From positions 62,001-126,000 of the forward strand of contig JBBQAQ010000006.1 of NCBI GenBank assembly GCA_038316435.1: 64,000 nt of DNA, written 5' to 3'. The translations under genes were made by a program, and so were the position numbers. The stretch is from JACJXF01 sp038316435. GTDB taxonomy: Bacteria > Bacteroidota > Bacteroidia > Bacteroidales > GCA-2748055. Within the stretch, counting starts at the first letter, position 1. Each line of letters starts with the position of its first letter. Of this stretch, positions 44,031-53,462 are shown piece by piece. A model generated the notes under the pieces. That model ran no database searches. It was given only the letters and a program-made list of their open reading frames with translations, and had not been told where the DNA came from.

Positions 44031-44900
44031 TTATTCTACCCAGGTTACTTCAGCATCATATAAAGCTTTTACTTCAGTATCATTTAAAGCTTTATCATAA
44101 ACGCGCAATTCATCAAGGTTGCCTAAGAACCAGCCCATCCATGCATCGGTGGCTGTGCCTTCAGATATAGGACGCCATGCACCAATGTTGATAACATCAG
44201 CATTTGCAAAAGCTAAATCACCAAGAACAACACCTTCACTTGAAAAACGGTTCTCAACGCCAGCATTTGTTACAATCTGCATACCATCTTTATAGATTTT
44301 ATATTTGGAAGTAGTTGCATCATATTCAAACACAAGGTGCATCCATTTATCAATAAGGAGAGCACTGTTTGAATAAGAAATATGCTGACCTGACCAGATT
44401 GCTCCGTTTTTCAGGAAGAAAGCTTTAAGTTGAAGAGTGTCAGCTGTGGCAGTTAGACGTTGCGTAACAATTTTCAGGTTACCCCAGAACAGATCATCAG
44501 TTTTACCAATTTCGAAGATAGTTGGTTCAGGATCACCTGTTACGAGGGGTGATTTTAACCACATACCAATAGAGAAAGATTTTAAGGTTTTCAGTTTACT
44601 TGCTCCAGGAAGATCATAAAGTAAATGAGCAAGTACAGCTCCCTGATATGCCTTTCCGCGACGTCCGGCAACATAAGTAACACCAGTTGTAACTCTAGGT
44701 GTAATTGAAGCAATTGATTCAACACCTGATCCATCAAATGGGAAATAAGCAATCAGATTGGTAGTTGCAATTGTACTTGGATCGGTTTTTCCTGCATTTG
44801 GATCTGGATCTGGATCATCTTTACATGATGTAATTAAAAGACTGCTAAATAGCATTCCTACGAATAAGAATGAACTCAGAACTTTGAACGTTTTTTTCAT
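44031..44900 (-). CDS. LamG/concanavalin-like surface lipoprotein (probable glycan-binding protein)
   Basis: A 289-residue lipoprotein. The lipobox LLITSC is followed by KDDPDPDPNAGK, a surface-export type stretch. The mature part is a LamG-like jelly roll: LIAYFPFDGSGVESIASITP, SFSIGMWLKSPLVTGDPEPT, MHLVFEYDATTSKYKIYKDG, INIGAWRPISEG and GNLDELRVYDKALNDTEVKALYDAE. LamG proteins at this place, next to SusD in a polysaccharide locus, usually bind glycan at the cell surface. It lies 41 bp after susD and 62 bp before the second GH144 gene. No catalytic residues are expected. Confidence 0.88.
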   Translation of the reverse strand: MKKTFKVLSSFLFVGMLFSSLLITSCKDDPDPDPNAGKTDPSTIATTNLIAYFPFDGSGVESIASITPRVTTGVTYVAGRRGKAYQGAVLAHLLYDLPGASKLKTLKSFSIGMWLKSPLVTGDPEPTIFEIGKTDDLFWGNLKIVTQRLTATADTLQLKAFFLKNGAIWSGQHISYSNSALLIDKWMHLVFEYDATTSKYKIYKDGMQIVTNAGVENRFSSEGVVLGDLAFANADVINIGAWRPISEGTATDAWMGWFLGNLDELRVYDKALNDTEVKALYDAEVTWVE

Positions 44901-44941
44901 AATAATTTAGATTTAGTAAGACATTAGATTTATATTTGATA

Positions 44942-46447
44942 TCAATTGTATCCACTGTTTTGAATAAGGTTGGTATTCAGCTGACGTTGAGCTGAAGGAA
45001 TTGGGTAAAGTTCATTTTTGCCGGCTGAGAAACCGTTGCTTCCAAGTACTGTTGCGGCCTGACCTGTGCGTACAAGGTCGAAGAATCGGTCTTCTTCCAA
45101 AGCTAATTCAGCACGTCTTTCATCCCATATTTCCTGCAAAGAAGGTGTACCTAGGTCAACTAGCCCTGCTCTTGAACGGACTTCATTAATTGCAGTTGAT
45201 GCATCATATCCAGATGTCAGGCTAACAGAAGCTCCTCTTACAAGTGCCTCTGAAAACATGAGTAAAACATCAGAGTAACGAATGATGCGAATATTATGAT
45301 CGAAGCCATATCCATTGAAGTTCCATTTATTGTATGTGCTTGGAGTGTATACCTTCCCATTATATACCGGATTAGTACAAATTGTCTTAATACTATCACC
45401 TTCGGGAGTAAGAGTGCCGCGGTATAAGAGTGTTGTGGCCGGGCGGATAGTTTCTCCCCTGAGAGTATAAAAATCAATCAGACTCTGACTTGGGGTGCAA
45501 AAGCCCCATCCCTGCATATTGGAGGGTGTGTTACCGCGTGGGCCCTGAACATAGGCGTATTCGATAAAGGTCTGATCACCCAGACTTTTTCCTAAGGTAG
45601 AACTCTGAATTTCAAACAATGATTCCTTGCTGTTTTCACCATCAACACTGAATACCTCACGAAAATCAGAGAGCAGACTGAATTTTCCGGATGCAATAAT
45701 TTTATCGGTAAGTGCAGCAACTGAATCCCATTCGTTATTGTAGAAATGAACTTTAGCTTTTAGCGCCATTGCTGTGTATTTTGTTATCCTGCCATCCCAT
45801 TCTGATGTATATCTATCGGGTAATACGGCAATTGCTTCACGTAGGTCTTTCTCAATAAAGGCATAAAGCTGACTAGTTGAGGCCTGGGTTTTACCAGCAA
45901 GTTGTTCAGAAGTTAAAATCGTATCAATAATTGGAACACTTCCATATGCACGGGTGAGATTAAAATAGGCATAGGCTCTAATCGCTTTGGCATCACCCTG
46001 GCACTGCATTGCGTAGAGTTTATCGGCAGCATTTAGCTGAGCAGCTTCGTAGAAAGGCATCTGATGAATGGCGTAATTCGCGGCACTAACTATATTATAG
46101 TAGCCAATCCATAGGTCATTAATCAGACCGTTAGAGGAAGTAAAGCTGAAATTATCCAGTTCCTTCATGGTAGGATTGTCGTCAACAGAGCTGCCTTTAT
46201 CTGCATTGTCTGCAGCAATTTCGAACATTCCAATATAAGGGAAAACGTGGGCGCCATATGCGCGGAGTTCTGCATAAGCAGCACTAACGGGCTTAAAGGT
46301 GTTTTCTGCTTTTGTGTAATCAATTCCAGTAGTAGGAAGACTTCCCTCTATTCGTATATCAAGAAAATCCTCACAAGCAACAACCATAATACCGGTTAAA
46401 GCAACAAGAAGTAATTTGAAAGCTATATTTTTTATTTTGTGGCTCAT
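44942..46447 (-). CDS. SusD/RagB family nutrient-binding outer-membrane lipoprotein
   Basis: A 501-residue lipoprotein. The lipobox is IMVVACEDF (Cys about residue 25), followed by LDIRIEGSLPTTGIDYTKAE. TPR-like helices include YKAENTFKP-type and YAMQCQGDAKAIRAYAYFNLTRAYGSVPIID (about 145-175), then the SusD-like C-terminal region with FNGYGFDHNIRIIRYSDVLLMFSEALVRG, and the family end EIWDERRAELALEEDRFFDLVRTGQA, ELYPIPSAQRQLN, IQNSGYN. SusD caps the SusC channel and holds the glycan. It is 22 bp downstream of susC, as usual. Confidence 0.95.
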   Translation of the reverse strand: MSHKIKNIAFKLLLVALTGIMVVACEDFLDIRIEGSLPTTGIDYTKAENTFKPVSAAYAELRAYGAHVFPYIGMFEIAADNADKGSSVDDNPTMKELDNFSFTSSNGLINDLWIGYYNIVSAANYAIHQMPFYEAAQLNAADKLYAMQCQGDAKAIRAYAYFNLTRAYGSVPIIDTILTSEQLAGKTQASTSQLYAFIEKDLREAIAVLPDRYTSEWDGRITKYTAMALKAKVHFYNNEWDSVAALTDKIIASGKFSLLSDFREVFSVDGENSKESLFEIQSSTLGKSLGDQTFIEYAYVQGPRGNTPSNMQGWGFCTPSQSLIDFYTLRGETIRPATTLLYRGTLTPEGDSIKTICTNPVYNGKVYTPSTYNKWNFNGYGFDHNIRIIRYSDVLLMFSEALVRGASVSLTSGYDASTAINEVRSRAGLVDLGTPSLQEIWDERRAELALEEDRFFDLVRTGQAATVLGSNGFSAGKNELYPIPSAQRQLNTNLIQNSGYN

Positions 46448-46469
46448 AATTTTAATGTTAGAGTTTTAA

Positions 46470-49400
46470 CTAGTAAGTCAGTTTTATTCCAATGGTGTAA
46501 ATAGCCTGCATTGGATAAACTGAATTGTCTATTCCGCTTTCTATAGGTGAACCGCCAATCTCAGGGGTAAAGCCGTTATATGAGAATAAGGTGTAGGGTC
46601 TCTGTGCTGAAGCATAAACGCGTAAGTTCTTTATATATTTTATTTTATTGGCTGTATATCCAATCTGAACATTCTGAATACGGATATATGAGCCATCTTC
46701 AACAAAGAAATCATTTGACTGCTGAGTATAGGAATAATTATAAGCTTCAGCCGAAGGATATTTATCAGATTTATTAGTGGTGGTCCATCTGTTGTCATAA
46801 AAATCAACATCATAGTTTCCATCCGCAAAAATATCCCTGTTCATGCGCTTTGCATTTAGGATTTTGTTTCCGATCTGACCCTGCAATGAAAGACTAAAAT
46901 CGAACTGTTTATAGTTTGTGCCAAAATCAATACCGGAAATCAGCCAGGGGGTTGCACTGCCCAGGTAAACCTTATCTTTTTCGTTAATAATCTTATCGTT
47001 GTTCTGGTCTTTGTATTTGAAAAATCCTTTGTCTTTAATTGCCTGTGAAACCGGGTCGCGGAGTGCTTCAATCTCACTAGCGTAAACGCCGTCGATTTCA
47101 TATCCGTAGAACGCACCGATTGGATGTCCCACCTCTGTGCGTTTGGTGTAATTTCCACGAACGTAACCTGAAGGAATATATTCACGGCCTTCGAGACTTA
47201 AAACCTCGTTGTGTAGGGTGGTTGCATTAAATCCTATATGGTAAGACCAGGTATCAGTTATTTTTTTATCCCAGTTAAGGTTGAGTTCAACACCTGAATT
47301 TAATACATCACCATTGTTTGCGAGAAGGTCAGCTACACCGCCACCGGTGGCAATAGGAGCTCTGAATACTACATTGTGAGTTACCCTGCGGTAGTAATCC
47401 ATCTCTCCGGATATCTTACCGTTCATTGTGGTGAAATCGAGTCCAAAGTCAAATTCGTCAACTACCTCCCATTTCAGGTAGTTCTGAACAACGGTCTGTG
47501 CTCCAACACCGTCAACAAGTTCGTCGCCGAAAACTCCTGAACTCCCGGCGCCTGATGATCCCAGAGTAAAGGCTGAATTTGCGGGGATATTATCGTTTCC
47601 AAGTAATCCCCAGCTACCCCGTAATTTAAGAAACTGAAAAGTTGTTGAACCTTCGAGGAAATCTTCTTTCGATAATACCCAAGCAGCTCCGAAAGATGGG
47701 AAATAGCCCCATTTTTCCTGATACTTTGAGCTTCCGTCGGCACGAAATGTAAAGGTTGCTAAGTATTTATCAGAATAATTGTATGTGCCTCGCGCAAAAA
47801 ATGATGCGCCATGATATCTGTTACCTTCATCCCATGCATTACGATCTTTATACGATCCGGTAATAAGGTATTTAGATGCCTCATCAAAACCCGGAACAAC
47901 CTGTGCGGAACCCGAAAGAGATAAGAATCTTTGTATTCGCATTGATTGTCCAATTAGTGCAGTAAAACTGTGATCCCCGATCTCCGAACGGTAGGTGAGA
48001 AGGTTATCGACGATTGTATTTGAAGAGTTACCAAATGTTTTTGAAAGCCCCGACTTGCGAACTCCCTGTGAACCCCCAACTGTAAATTCAGGAGTGTAAA
48101 TACGTGAATTCCAGTTATTTAAATCCTGATTAAATGAAGCTTTGTAGGAAAGTTTGTTTTCAATCAGACTTATTTCCACAGTAGTATTTAACAGGAATTT
48201 ATATCCCTTTTCGAAACTGTCGAAATAGTAAGCCGAAGCAACAGGGTTTCCATACTGGTTACCATATCCATAGGTCTGAGGGGCGCCGAATTTTACAGGA
48301 TATGCAGCAGCATTTGTTTCATCGTAAACCGAATATACGGGAGGGTTAACGTATGCACTGAAAAAAGCCGTGCCGTCGTTTGGAATAAGTTTATTATAGT
48401 TTGAATAAACCGTATTGAAACCAACTTTTACCCTTTCGTTTATTTTCTGGTCTATGCGTGCACGTAGGTTGATTCTCTCATAATCATTTGCAGAGGCCAT
48501 GATACCCTCCTGATAAAAGTAGTTAGCTCCAAAGGAGTATGAGGTTTTATTACTTGCTCCCGATACATCAAAATTATGGCTGTGGGTTAGTGCAGTACGA
48601 ACCAGCTCCTTATACCAGTCTGTGCTGGCAGGATAATTTGCAGGATCCTTAGCTACAAAGCCTGCTAAATTGGCATTCGCTTCATTGTAAAGATCAATAT
48701 ATTGGTCTTTACTGGCCAATGGCATAATATTAACCGGAATCTGCATTCCAACATAACCATCGTACTTTATTACAGGAACTTCAGACATACCTTTCTTTGT
48801 AGTTACAAGGATTACTCCGTTGGCTGCACGTACTCCATAAATGGCAGATGAGGAGGCATCTTTAAGAATTGTCAGGCTCTCAATATCATTGGAGCTTAAG
48901 AACTCAATATTATCCACAAAAACTCCGTCAACAACATAAAGAGGTTTTGCGTAATCACCAATGGAGCCTACACCGCGGATTTTAACCGACGACTCACTAC
49001 CAGGTTTACCAGAATTGATGATTTGCACACCGGCTACTTTTCCCTGAAGAGCCTGCATTGGATTGGAGGCAATCTGTTTGGCAAGATCATCACCTTTAAC
49101 GGTTACTATCGGTGCAGTTAAATCTTTGACTTTAGCGGATCCATACCCAATTACCACAACTTCATTAAGTTGGGTAAGTTCATCATTAAGAATAATATCA
49201 ACATTAGTCTGATTGGTGATGGTAACTTCCTGTGCTTCCATTCCTATCATAGAAAATGCCACAATGTCGTTTTCGTTTACGGAAAGTGAGAATTTTCCTT
49301 CAATGTTTGTGATGGTACCTGTAGAAGTTCCTTTAATTAATACAGTTACACCAGGTAATGGAGAGTTGGAAACATCGCTTACCCTCCCTGTGAGGGTAAT

Positions 49401-49472
49401 TTGCTGTGCACTCACTAGAAATGAGGCGTTTAGCAGAATAATCAGAAATGAATAATAAAGGATGTTTTTCAT
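46470..49472 (-). CDS. SusC/RagA family TonB-dependent outer-membrane transporter
   Basis: A 1000-residue TonB-dependent receptor of typical SusC length. The signal peptide (to SAQQ) is followed by the carboxypeptidase-regulatory-like domain (QITLTGRVSDVSNSPLPGVT, about 23-100) and the TonB-box-like ELTQLNEVVVIGYGSAKVKDLT. The plug (VQIINSGKPGSESSVKIRGV, PLYVVDGVF, SLTILKDASSSAIYGVRAAN) comes next, then the barrel, ending with the aromatic C-terminus YTIGIKLTY. It starts the minus-strand transcript of the locus and is divergent from the regulator gene. Together with SusD it imports sophoro-oligosaccharides by inference. Confidence 0.96.
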   Translation of the reverse strand: MKNILYYSFLIILLNASFLVSAQQITLTGRVSDVSNSPLPGVTVLIKGTSTGTITNIEGKFSLSVNENDIVAFSMIGMEAQEVTITNQTNVDIILNDELTQLNEVVVIGYGSAKVKDLTAPIVTVKGDDLAKQIASNPMQALQGKVAGVQIINSGKPGSESSVKIRGVGSIGDYAKPLYVVDGVFVDNIEFLSSNDIESLTILKDASSSAIYGVRAANGVILVTTKKGMSEVPVIKYDGYVGMQIPVNIMPLASKDQYIDLYNEANANLAGFVAKDPANYPASTDWYKELVRTALTHSHNFDVSGASNKTSYSFGANYFYQEGIMASANDYERINLRARIDQKINERVKVGFNTVYSNYNKLIPNDGTAFFSAYVNPPVYSVYDETNAAAYPVKFGAPQTYGYGNQYGNPVASAYYFDSFEKGYKFLLNTTVEISLIENKLSYKASFNQDLNNWNSRIYTPEFTVGGSQGVRKSGLSKTFGNSSNTIVDNLLTYRSEIGDHSFTALIGQSMRIQRFLSLSGSAQVVPGFDEASKYLITGSYKDRNAWDEGNRYHGASFFARGTYNYSDKYLATFTFRADGSSKYQEKWGYFPSFGAAWVLSKEDFLEGSTTFQFLKLRGSWGLLGNDNIPANSAFTLGSSGAGSSGVFGDELVDGVGAQTVVQNYLKWEVVDEFDFGLDFTTMNGKISGEMDYYRRVTHNVVFRAPIATGGGVADLLANNGDVLNSGVELNLNWDKKITDTWSYHIGFNATTLHNEVLSLEGREYIPSGYVRGNYTKRTEVGHPIGAFYGYEIDGVYASEIEALRDPVSQAIKDKGFFKYKDQNNDKIINEKDKVYLGSATPWLISGIDFGTNYKQFDFSLSLQGQIGNKILNAKRMNRDIFADGNYDVDFYDNRWTTTNKSDKYPSAEAYNYSYTQQSNDFFVEDGSYIRIQNVQIGYTANKIKYIKNLRVYASAQRPYTLFSYNGFTPEIGGSPIESGIDNSVYPMQAIYTIGIKLTY

Positions 49473-49822
49473 AAGCAGTTTAGGTTATGCATGAAGATTA
49501 GTCAGAACAATTTTTTTTCATAACTGGATAAATGAGTAGTAGCAAATGCAATTTCCAACTTATTTAAATCAATGTAAAGCAAATTGATACACTTTTGCTT
49601 CTCACTTCAAAAAAGAAGTTAAATTGAACTACACTTATAATTCACAATTTAGTAACAAATTATAGGTAAAAAATTGTTATACAGTGAAATATGAAAATAT
49701 ATTTATTATATTTGAAATTGAAAAATATTTTTAATAGTGCGTTAAAAATCGGTTTTATATGCTCACGAACATGTTTTTTAGCTCTAATGAGGTTTAATTA
49801 TTATTTAACATTCGGCGTACGC
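49473..49822. promoter_or_regulatory. divergent intergenic region between susC and the propeller regulator
   Basis: About 350 bp, strongly AT-rich, between two divergent starts, so both promoters and the regulator's binding site should lie here. Part of it (49691-49822) is open in frame with the regulator but reads like non-coding DNA. I cannot point to a specific operator sequence. Confidence 0.5.
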
Positions 49823-52651
49823 ATGAAAATGCAATCAGCAATACTTCGAATTACCATTCTTTTATGTTTGGGCTCTTTTGGAATATCGCTACTTAATGCT
49901 CAGACATTATCTCAGTTTAGCGTTCGTAATTATAGTAAACAGAATTATAAGGCTGAAAACCAGAACTGGTCTATAACAGAGGATAATAAGGGCTATATCT
50001 ATGCTGCCAATAATATCGGACTGCTTGAATTTGATGGAATTGACTGGAATTTTTTCCCTTCACCAAATGGTTCTGTAATCCGTTCGGTAGCTGTGGATAG
50101 GCAGAACCGGATATTTACAAGTGGATACAGAGAGCTGGGATATTGGGAAACAGATTCTCTTGGAATATTGAATTATCATTCGCTGAGTTCAAAAGCAACA
50201 CCATTCTTCGACTCCAATGAGGAATTCTGGACAACTCTCGTTCTTAGTAACACTATTTATTTTCACTCTTTTTCAGCAATTTTTATTTACGATAATTATT
50301 CTTTCAAGGTCATAAGGCCTGGAGGTATTATTAACTCAATCGGAAAATTTAATGATAAAATCGTTGCCCATATTTCAAAACTTGGGATTTATACTGTCGA
50401 AGACACGATGCTGGTTCCGTTCATAATAGTTCCCGAATTGCGTAATAGTGCAGTTAGGTTTATGCTCATGGCAGATAAAGAGAGCTTTCTTATAGGGACA
50501 GCCTCTGATGGAATATACTTGTATAAGAACGGAAAGATTAGTCCTTATCTGGAAAAATGGAAGCCATATTTTGTAAAAAATGGAATTAACAGGGGAGAAA
50601 TTACAGGCGACGGCAATATCATAATTGGCACTATTCTCGATGGAATATCGGTATTTAACCCAGAAGGTGATTTGCTTTCTCATATCAATAATGAAAATGG
50701 TCTTCAGAATAATACCATTTTGGGGATTCATAATGATAAAAGCGATAATATCTGGTTGTCACTCGATAGAGGAATAGATTTCGTTTCTTATAAGTCGGAT
50801 CCATCCTATGAAGTTATTACAACCAATGATGTTGGTGCCGTGTATTCTGCAGCTCTTTTTAAGGGGAATCTTTATCTGGGAACAAATCAGGGAGTATTCT
50901 TCAGGAAAATGGACGATAAACGCATTGATTTTACTTTTCTGGAAGGAACTCAGGGGCAGACGTGGAACTGCAGTGTATATGACGGACAATTGTTTATAGG
51001 TCATAACAACGGGACATTTCTGGTAAGAGATTATGTTGCTGAAAAGATATCAGTAATTGGCGGTGGGTTCAGCATGATTCCCAATTCAAAAGACAATGCT
51101 AGCCTTATTCAAAGCACCTATTCGGATATAGCATTTTATGAGAAGGTTAACGGGGAGTGGAAATACAGACATCCCCTGAAAGGCTTTAATAACCTAATAC
51201 GCTATATAGAAATTGATCATCTTAATAACCTCTGGGCAAGTCATATGAGGAGAGGAGTTTTTTGTATTAAACTTAACGACAACCAGGATTCGCTTGGTTC
51301 CATTCGTTATTATAGTACTGAAACATTCGGAAAGGATCACGATATACAGGTTTTTCAGGTGGAGAACAGAGTTGTCTTCACTACAGGAACTTTAATTTAT
51401 ACCTATGATGATATAAACGATACAATCATTCCTTATCAACAATTGAATAAGTTTGCAGGCGATTTTGCTTCCTCACATCGGATTGTTGCAGGTCCGGATC
51501 ATCGATACTGGTTCTTGAGTAAAAACGGAATCGGCCTGTTCCGCATTGAAAATAATAAATTTGAATTGATCCGCAGGTATCCTATCGGACTATTTAAAGA
51601 TCATTTGATTATAGGGTATGAGAATATTATCCCTCTCTCAGAAACATCTGGATTGCTTTGTTTAGATAACGGTTATGCAATACTTAAATCGGATGAACCT
51701 GATCTTTCAAGACTAATAGTGGATAAGAAAATGATCGTGAGATCAATTGAAATCAGCGATGCGAGCGGTAAAACTGAAAAAATTGATATTAAGAAAAGGG
51801 AAATCGCTATTCCAAATGATAAGAACAGCCTGCTTATAAAATACTCTTTCCCCATGTATTCCACTGAAACTGTTATGTTTCAGTCTTTTATTGAGGGAAT
51901 TGACACAGGTTGGTCGGAATTAATTCTAAAACCTGAATTCAAATTTGAACGACTTCCTTCCGGAAAATACAATATTTATGTAAAGGCATCTAATAACTGG
52001 CTTGAAACGAGTCAGATAGACCAGATAAGCATTTCTGTTTCTCCTCCCTGGTACCTGAATGGCTTTAGCTTTATTTTTTACATCCTTGTTGTGCTTGGAA
52101 CAATTATCTTTTCTCGTCGGGCTCTCATTAAACGATACAGATTAAGAGAGCAGAAAATCAGAGAGACTAAGGAAAGAGAACTGATCAGACTTAGAAACGA
52201 AAAGCTTAATTCCGAACTTTCCTATAAAAGTCAGGAATTAGCTAATTCCACTATGTCGATTATTAAAAAAAATGAGTTCCTTCTTGAAATAAAAGAGATT
52301 ATTAAAGCTCAGAGGGAGGAATTGGGCATGCGTTATCCTGAAAAATACTACCAGAAACTTATTAGGAAAATCGATACAAATATTTCCAGCATGGACGACT
52401 GGAAATTGTTCGAAACCCATTTTGAGCGTGCTCATGAAAAGTTTCTGCATAAGCTCATGAATACCTATCCCAGTCTATCACCCAGCGACCTCCGCTTATG
52501 CGCATATTTACGTATGAACCTTTCATCCAAGGAAATTGCACCATTGCTTAAGATTTCTGTTAGGGGAGTAGAAAACCACCGATACAAACTAAGAAAGAAA
52601 CTGAACCTCAGGCCTGAGGAGAATTTGATTGATTTTATACTTGGGTTGTAA
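49823..52651 (+). CDS. membrane-bound beta-propeller / Y_Y_Y / LuxR-type transcriptional regulator
   Basis: A 942-residue protein from ATG 49823, which gives a proper signal peptide (MKMQSAILRITILLCLGSFG). The open frame extends 44 codons further up without one. The periplasmic part (about 25-700) has repeated propeller motifs (WSITEDNKGYIYAANNIGLLEFDG, SVAVDRQNRIFTSGYRELGYW, NIWLSLDRGIDFV), followed by a Y_Y_Y domain (FQSFIEGIDTGWSEL to LPSGKYNIYVKASNNW). One membrane segment (GFSFIFYILVVLGTIIF) leads to a coiled coil (about 770-850) and a C-terminal LuxR-type helix-turn-helix (LSPSDLRLCAYLRMNLSSKEIA, VENHRYKLRKKL). There is no kinase or receiver domain, so it senses in the periplasm and acts on DNA directly. 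It is divergent from susC and very likely controls this locus. Confidence 0.9.
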   Translation: MKMQSAILRITILLCLGSFGISLLNAQTLSQFSVRNYSKQNYKAENQNWSITEDNKGYIYAANNIGLLEFDGIDWNFFPSPNGSVIRSVAVDRQNRIFTSGYRELGYWETDSLGILNYHSLSSKATPFFDSNEEFWTTLVLSNTIYFHSFSAIFIYDNYSFKVIRPGGIINSIGKFNDKIVAHISKLGIYTVEDTMLVPFIIVPELRNSAVRFMLMADKESFLIGTASDGIYLYKNGKISPYLEKWKPYFVKNGINRGEITGDGNIIIGTILDGISVFNPEGDLLSHINNENGLQNNTILGIHNDKSDNIWLSLDRGIDFVSYKSDPSYEVITTNDVGAVYSAALFKGNLYLGTNQGVFFRKMDDKRIDFTFLEGTQGQTWNCSVYDGQLFIGHNNGTFLVRDYVAEKISVIGGGFSMIPNSKDNASLIQSTYSDIAFYEKVNGEWKYRHPLKGFNNLIRYIEIDHLNNLWASHMRRGVFCIKLNDNQDSLGSIRYYSTETFGKDHDIQVFQVENRVVFTTGTLIYTYDDINDTIIPYQQLNKFAGDFASSHRIVAGPDHRYWFLSKNGIGLFRIENNKFELIRRYPIGLFKDHLIIGYENIIPLSETSGLLCLDNGYAILKSDEPDLSRLIVDKKMIVRSIEISDASGKTEKIDIKKREIAIPNDKNSLLIKYSFPMYSTETVMFQSFIEGIDTGWSELILKPEFKFERLPSGKYNIYVKASNNWLETSQIDQISISVSPPWYLNGFSFIFYILVVLGTIIFSRRALIKRYRLREQKIRETKERELIRLRNEKLNSELSYKSQELANSTMSIIKKNEFLLEIKEIIKAQREELGMRYPEKYYQKLIRKIDTNISSMDDWKLFETHFERAHEKFLHKLMNTYPSLSPSDLRLCAYLRMNLSSKEIAPLLKISVRGVENHRYKLRKKLNLRPEENLIDFILGL

Positions 52652-52851
52652 GTTGGTAAAGAAGCCCCTCTCCTCAACCACTCCTCCAGGTAGGCGGGGC
52701 TCGTCATCAAAAGCCTAGTTCTGCGAATATACCAAATGCCCCACCCAACCCTCCCCCAAGAGGGAGGGCTTGTCTATCGAGTTGATAGTATTTATTGATA
52801 TAGAATTTACTGAGTATTATAATCGGGGCGTAAGAGCACTCCCTCCCTTCT

Positions 52852-52876
52852 GGGGTGGGGTGGGGTTGGGGTGGGG
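52852..52876 (+). other. G-quadruplex-forming run
   Basis: Five runs of GGGG separated by T, T, TT and T lie in one of the palindromic repeats. Four runs suffice for an intramolecular G-quadruplex, so this is a strong candidate on the plus strand. Confidence 0.7.
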
Positions 52877-52912
52877 CAAAGGTAAGTAACAAAAGCGTTG
52901 TCAGGTGAAGTC

Positions 52913-52957
52913 TCAGTAACGAGGTAACGAGGTAACGGGGTAACGAAGTAACGGGGG
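52913..52957. repeat. short tandem repeat of gtaacgagg-type units
   Basis: Five units of 8-9 bp follow each other: gtaacgag, gtaacgag, gtaacggg, gtaacgaa, gtaacggg. Single or double copies recur at about 53060-53072 and 53251-53265 between the GC-rich palindromes. Confidence 0.7.
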
Positions 52958-53462
52958 AACCAAGTACGTTTATTTTGACAGTCGAAGCCAGAAACTAAGA
53001 AAGTCCACTCTCTCCCTCCTGGGGGAGGGCTGGGGTGGGGCAAAAGGTTGAAGTTTTGGTAACGAGGTAATGTTGGTTATGCCCCTCCCCAACCCCTCCC
53101 CCTAGAGGGCGGGGCTGACTTTCGAGCAAATAATATATTCTGATTTTAATTGACAGAATATTTTGAATAGGTCGAAGGTGCACTCCCTCCCTCTTGGGGG
53201 AGGGCTGGGGTGGGGCATAAAGTGTTGTCAGGTGAAGCTTCGATAGAACGGTAACGAAGTAACGTTGGTTTAGTCAGTCGAAGCCAGATACTAAAAAAGA
53301 CCACTCCCTCCCTCCTGGGGGAGGGTTGGGGTGGGGCAAATGATGAACTTACACCAGTTAGTCTATTTTTTAATACCACGATTGCATTTTATCACATCAA
53401 TTTTTAAAATTTTATTGCAAATCAAAAAAAACTTCTTTCCTTTGCTTCCAGATTGAAACAAA

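Larger units (their letters stand above)
52663..53340. repeat. cluster of GC-rich palindromic intergenic repeats (about seven copies, both orientations)
   Basis: A 35-40 bp element recurs at about 52665-52700, 52738-52771, 52838-52878, 53006-53041, 53079-53115, 53180-53217 and 53301-53338. One orientation reads ctccctcctgggggagggct followed by ggggtggggc; the other is its reverse complement beginning tgcccctccccaacccctcc. Each copy folds into a stem of CCCTCC with GGGAGGG. Spacers differ, though some share tgtcaggtgaagcttcgat- and cagtcgaagccaga-like stretches, so larger composite units were probably duplicated. Minus-strand frames across it are Pro-rich shadows. The first 11 bp after the regulator stop and the ends near 52652 and 53340 hold nothing else recognisable. 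Confidence 0.85.

Noticed and set aside
49691..49822. 44-codon N-terminal extension of the propeller regulator
   Set aside because: The extension has no signal-peptide logic and reads like AT-rich intergenic DNA; ATG 49823 gives a clean signal peptide.
52663..53340. Possible CRISPR array or Pro-rich proteins on the minus strand
   Set aside because: The repeats occur in both orientations with uneven spacing; the Pro/Gly-rich frames are simple translations of the GC-rich palindromes and have no start context or domain.
53365..53440. Promoter for the trp operon (TTG ... TAAAATTTT)
   Set aside because: The -33 and -7 elements fit the Bacteroidota consensus too poorly to claim in such AT-rich sequence.
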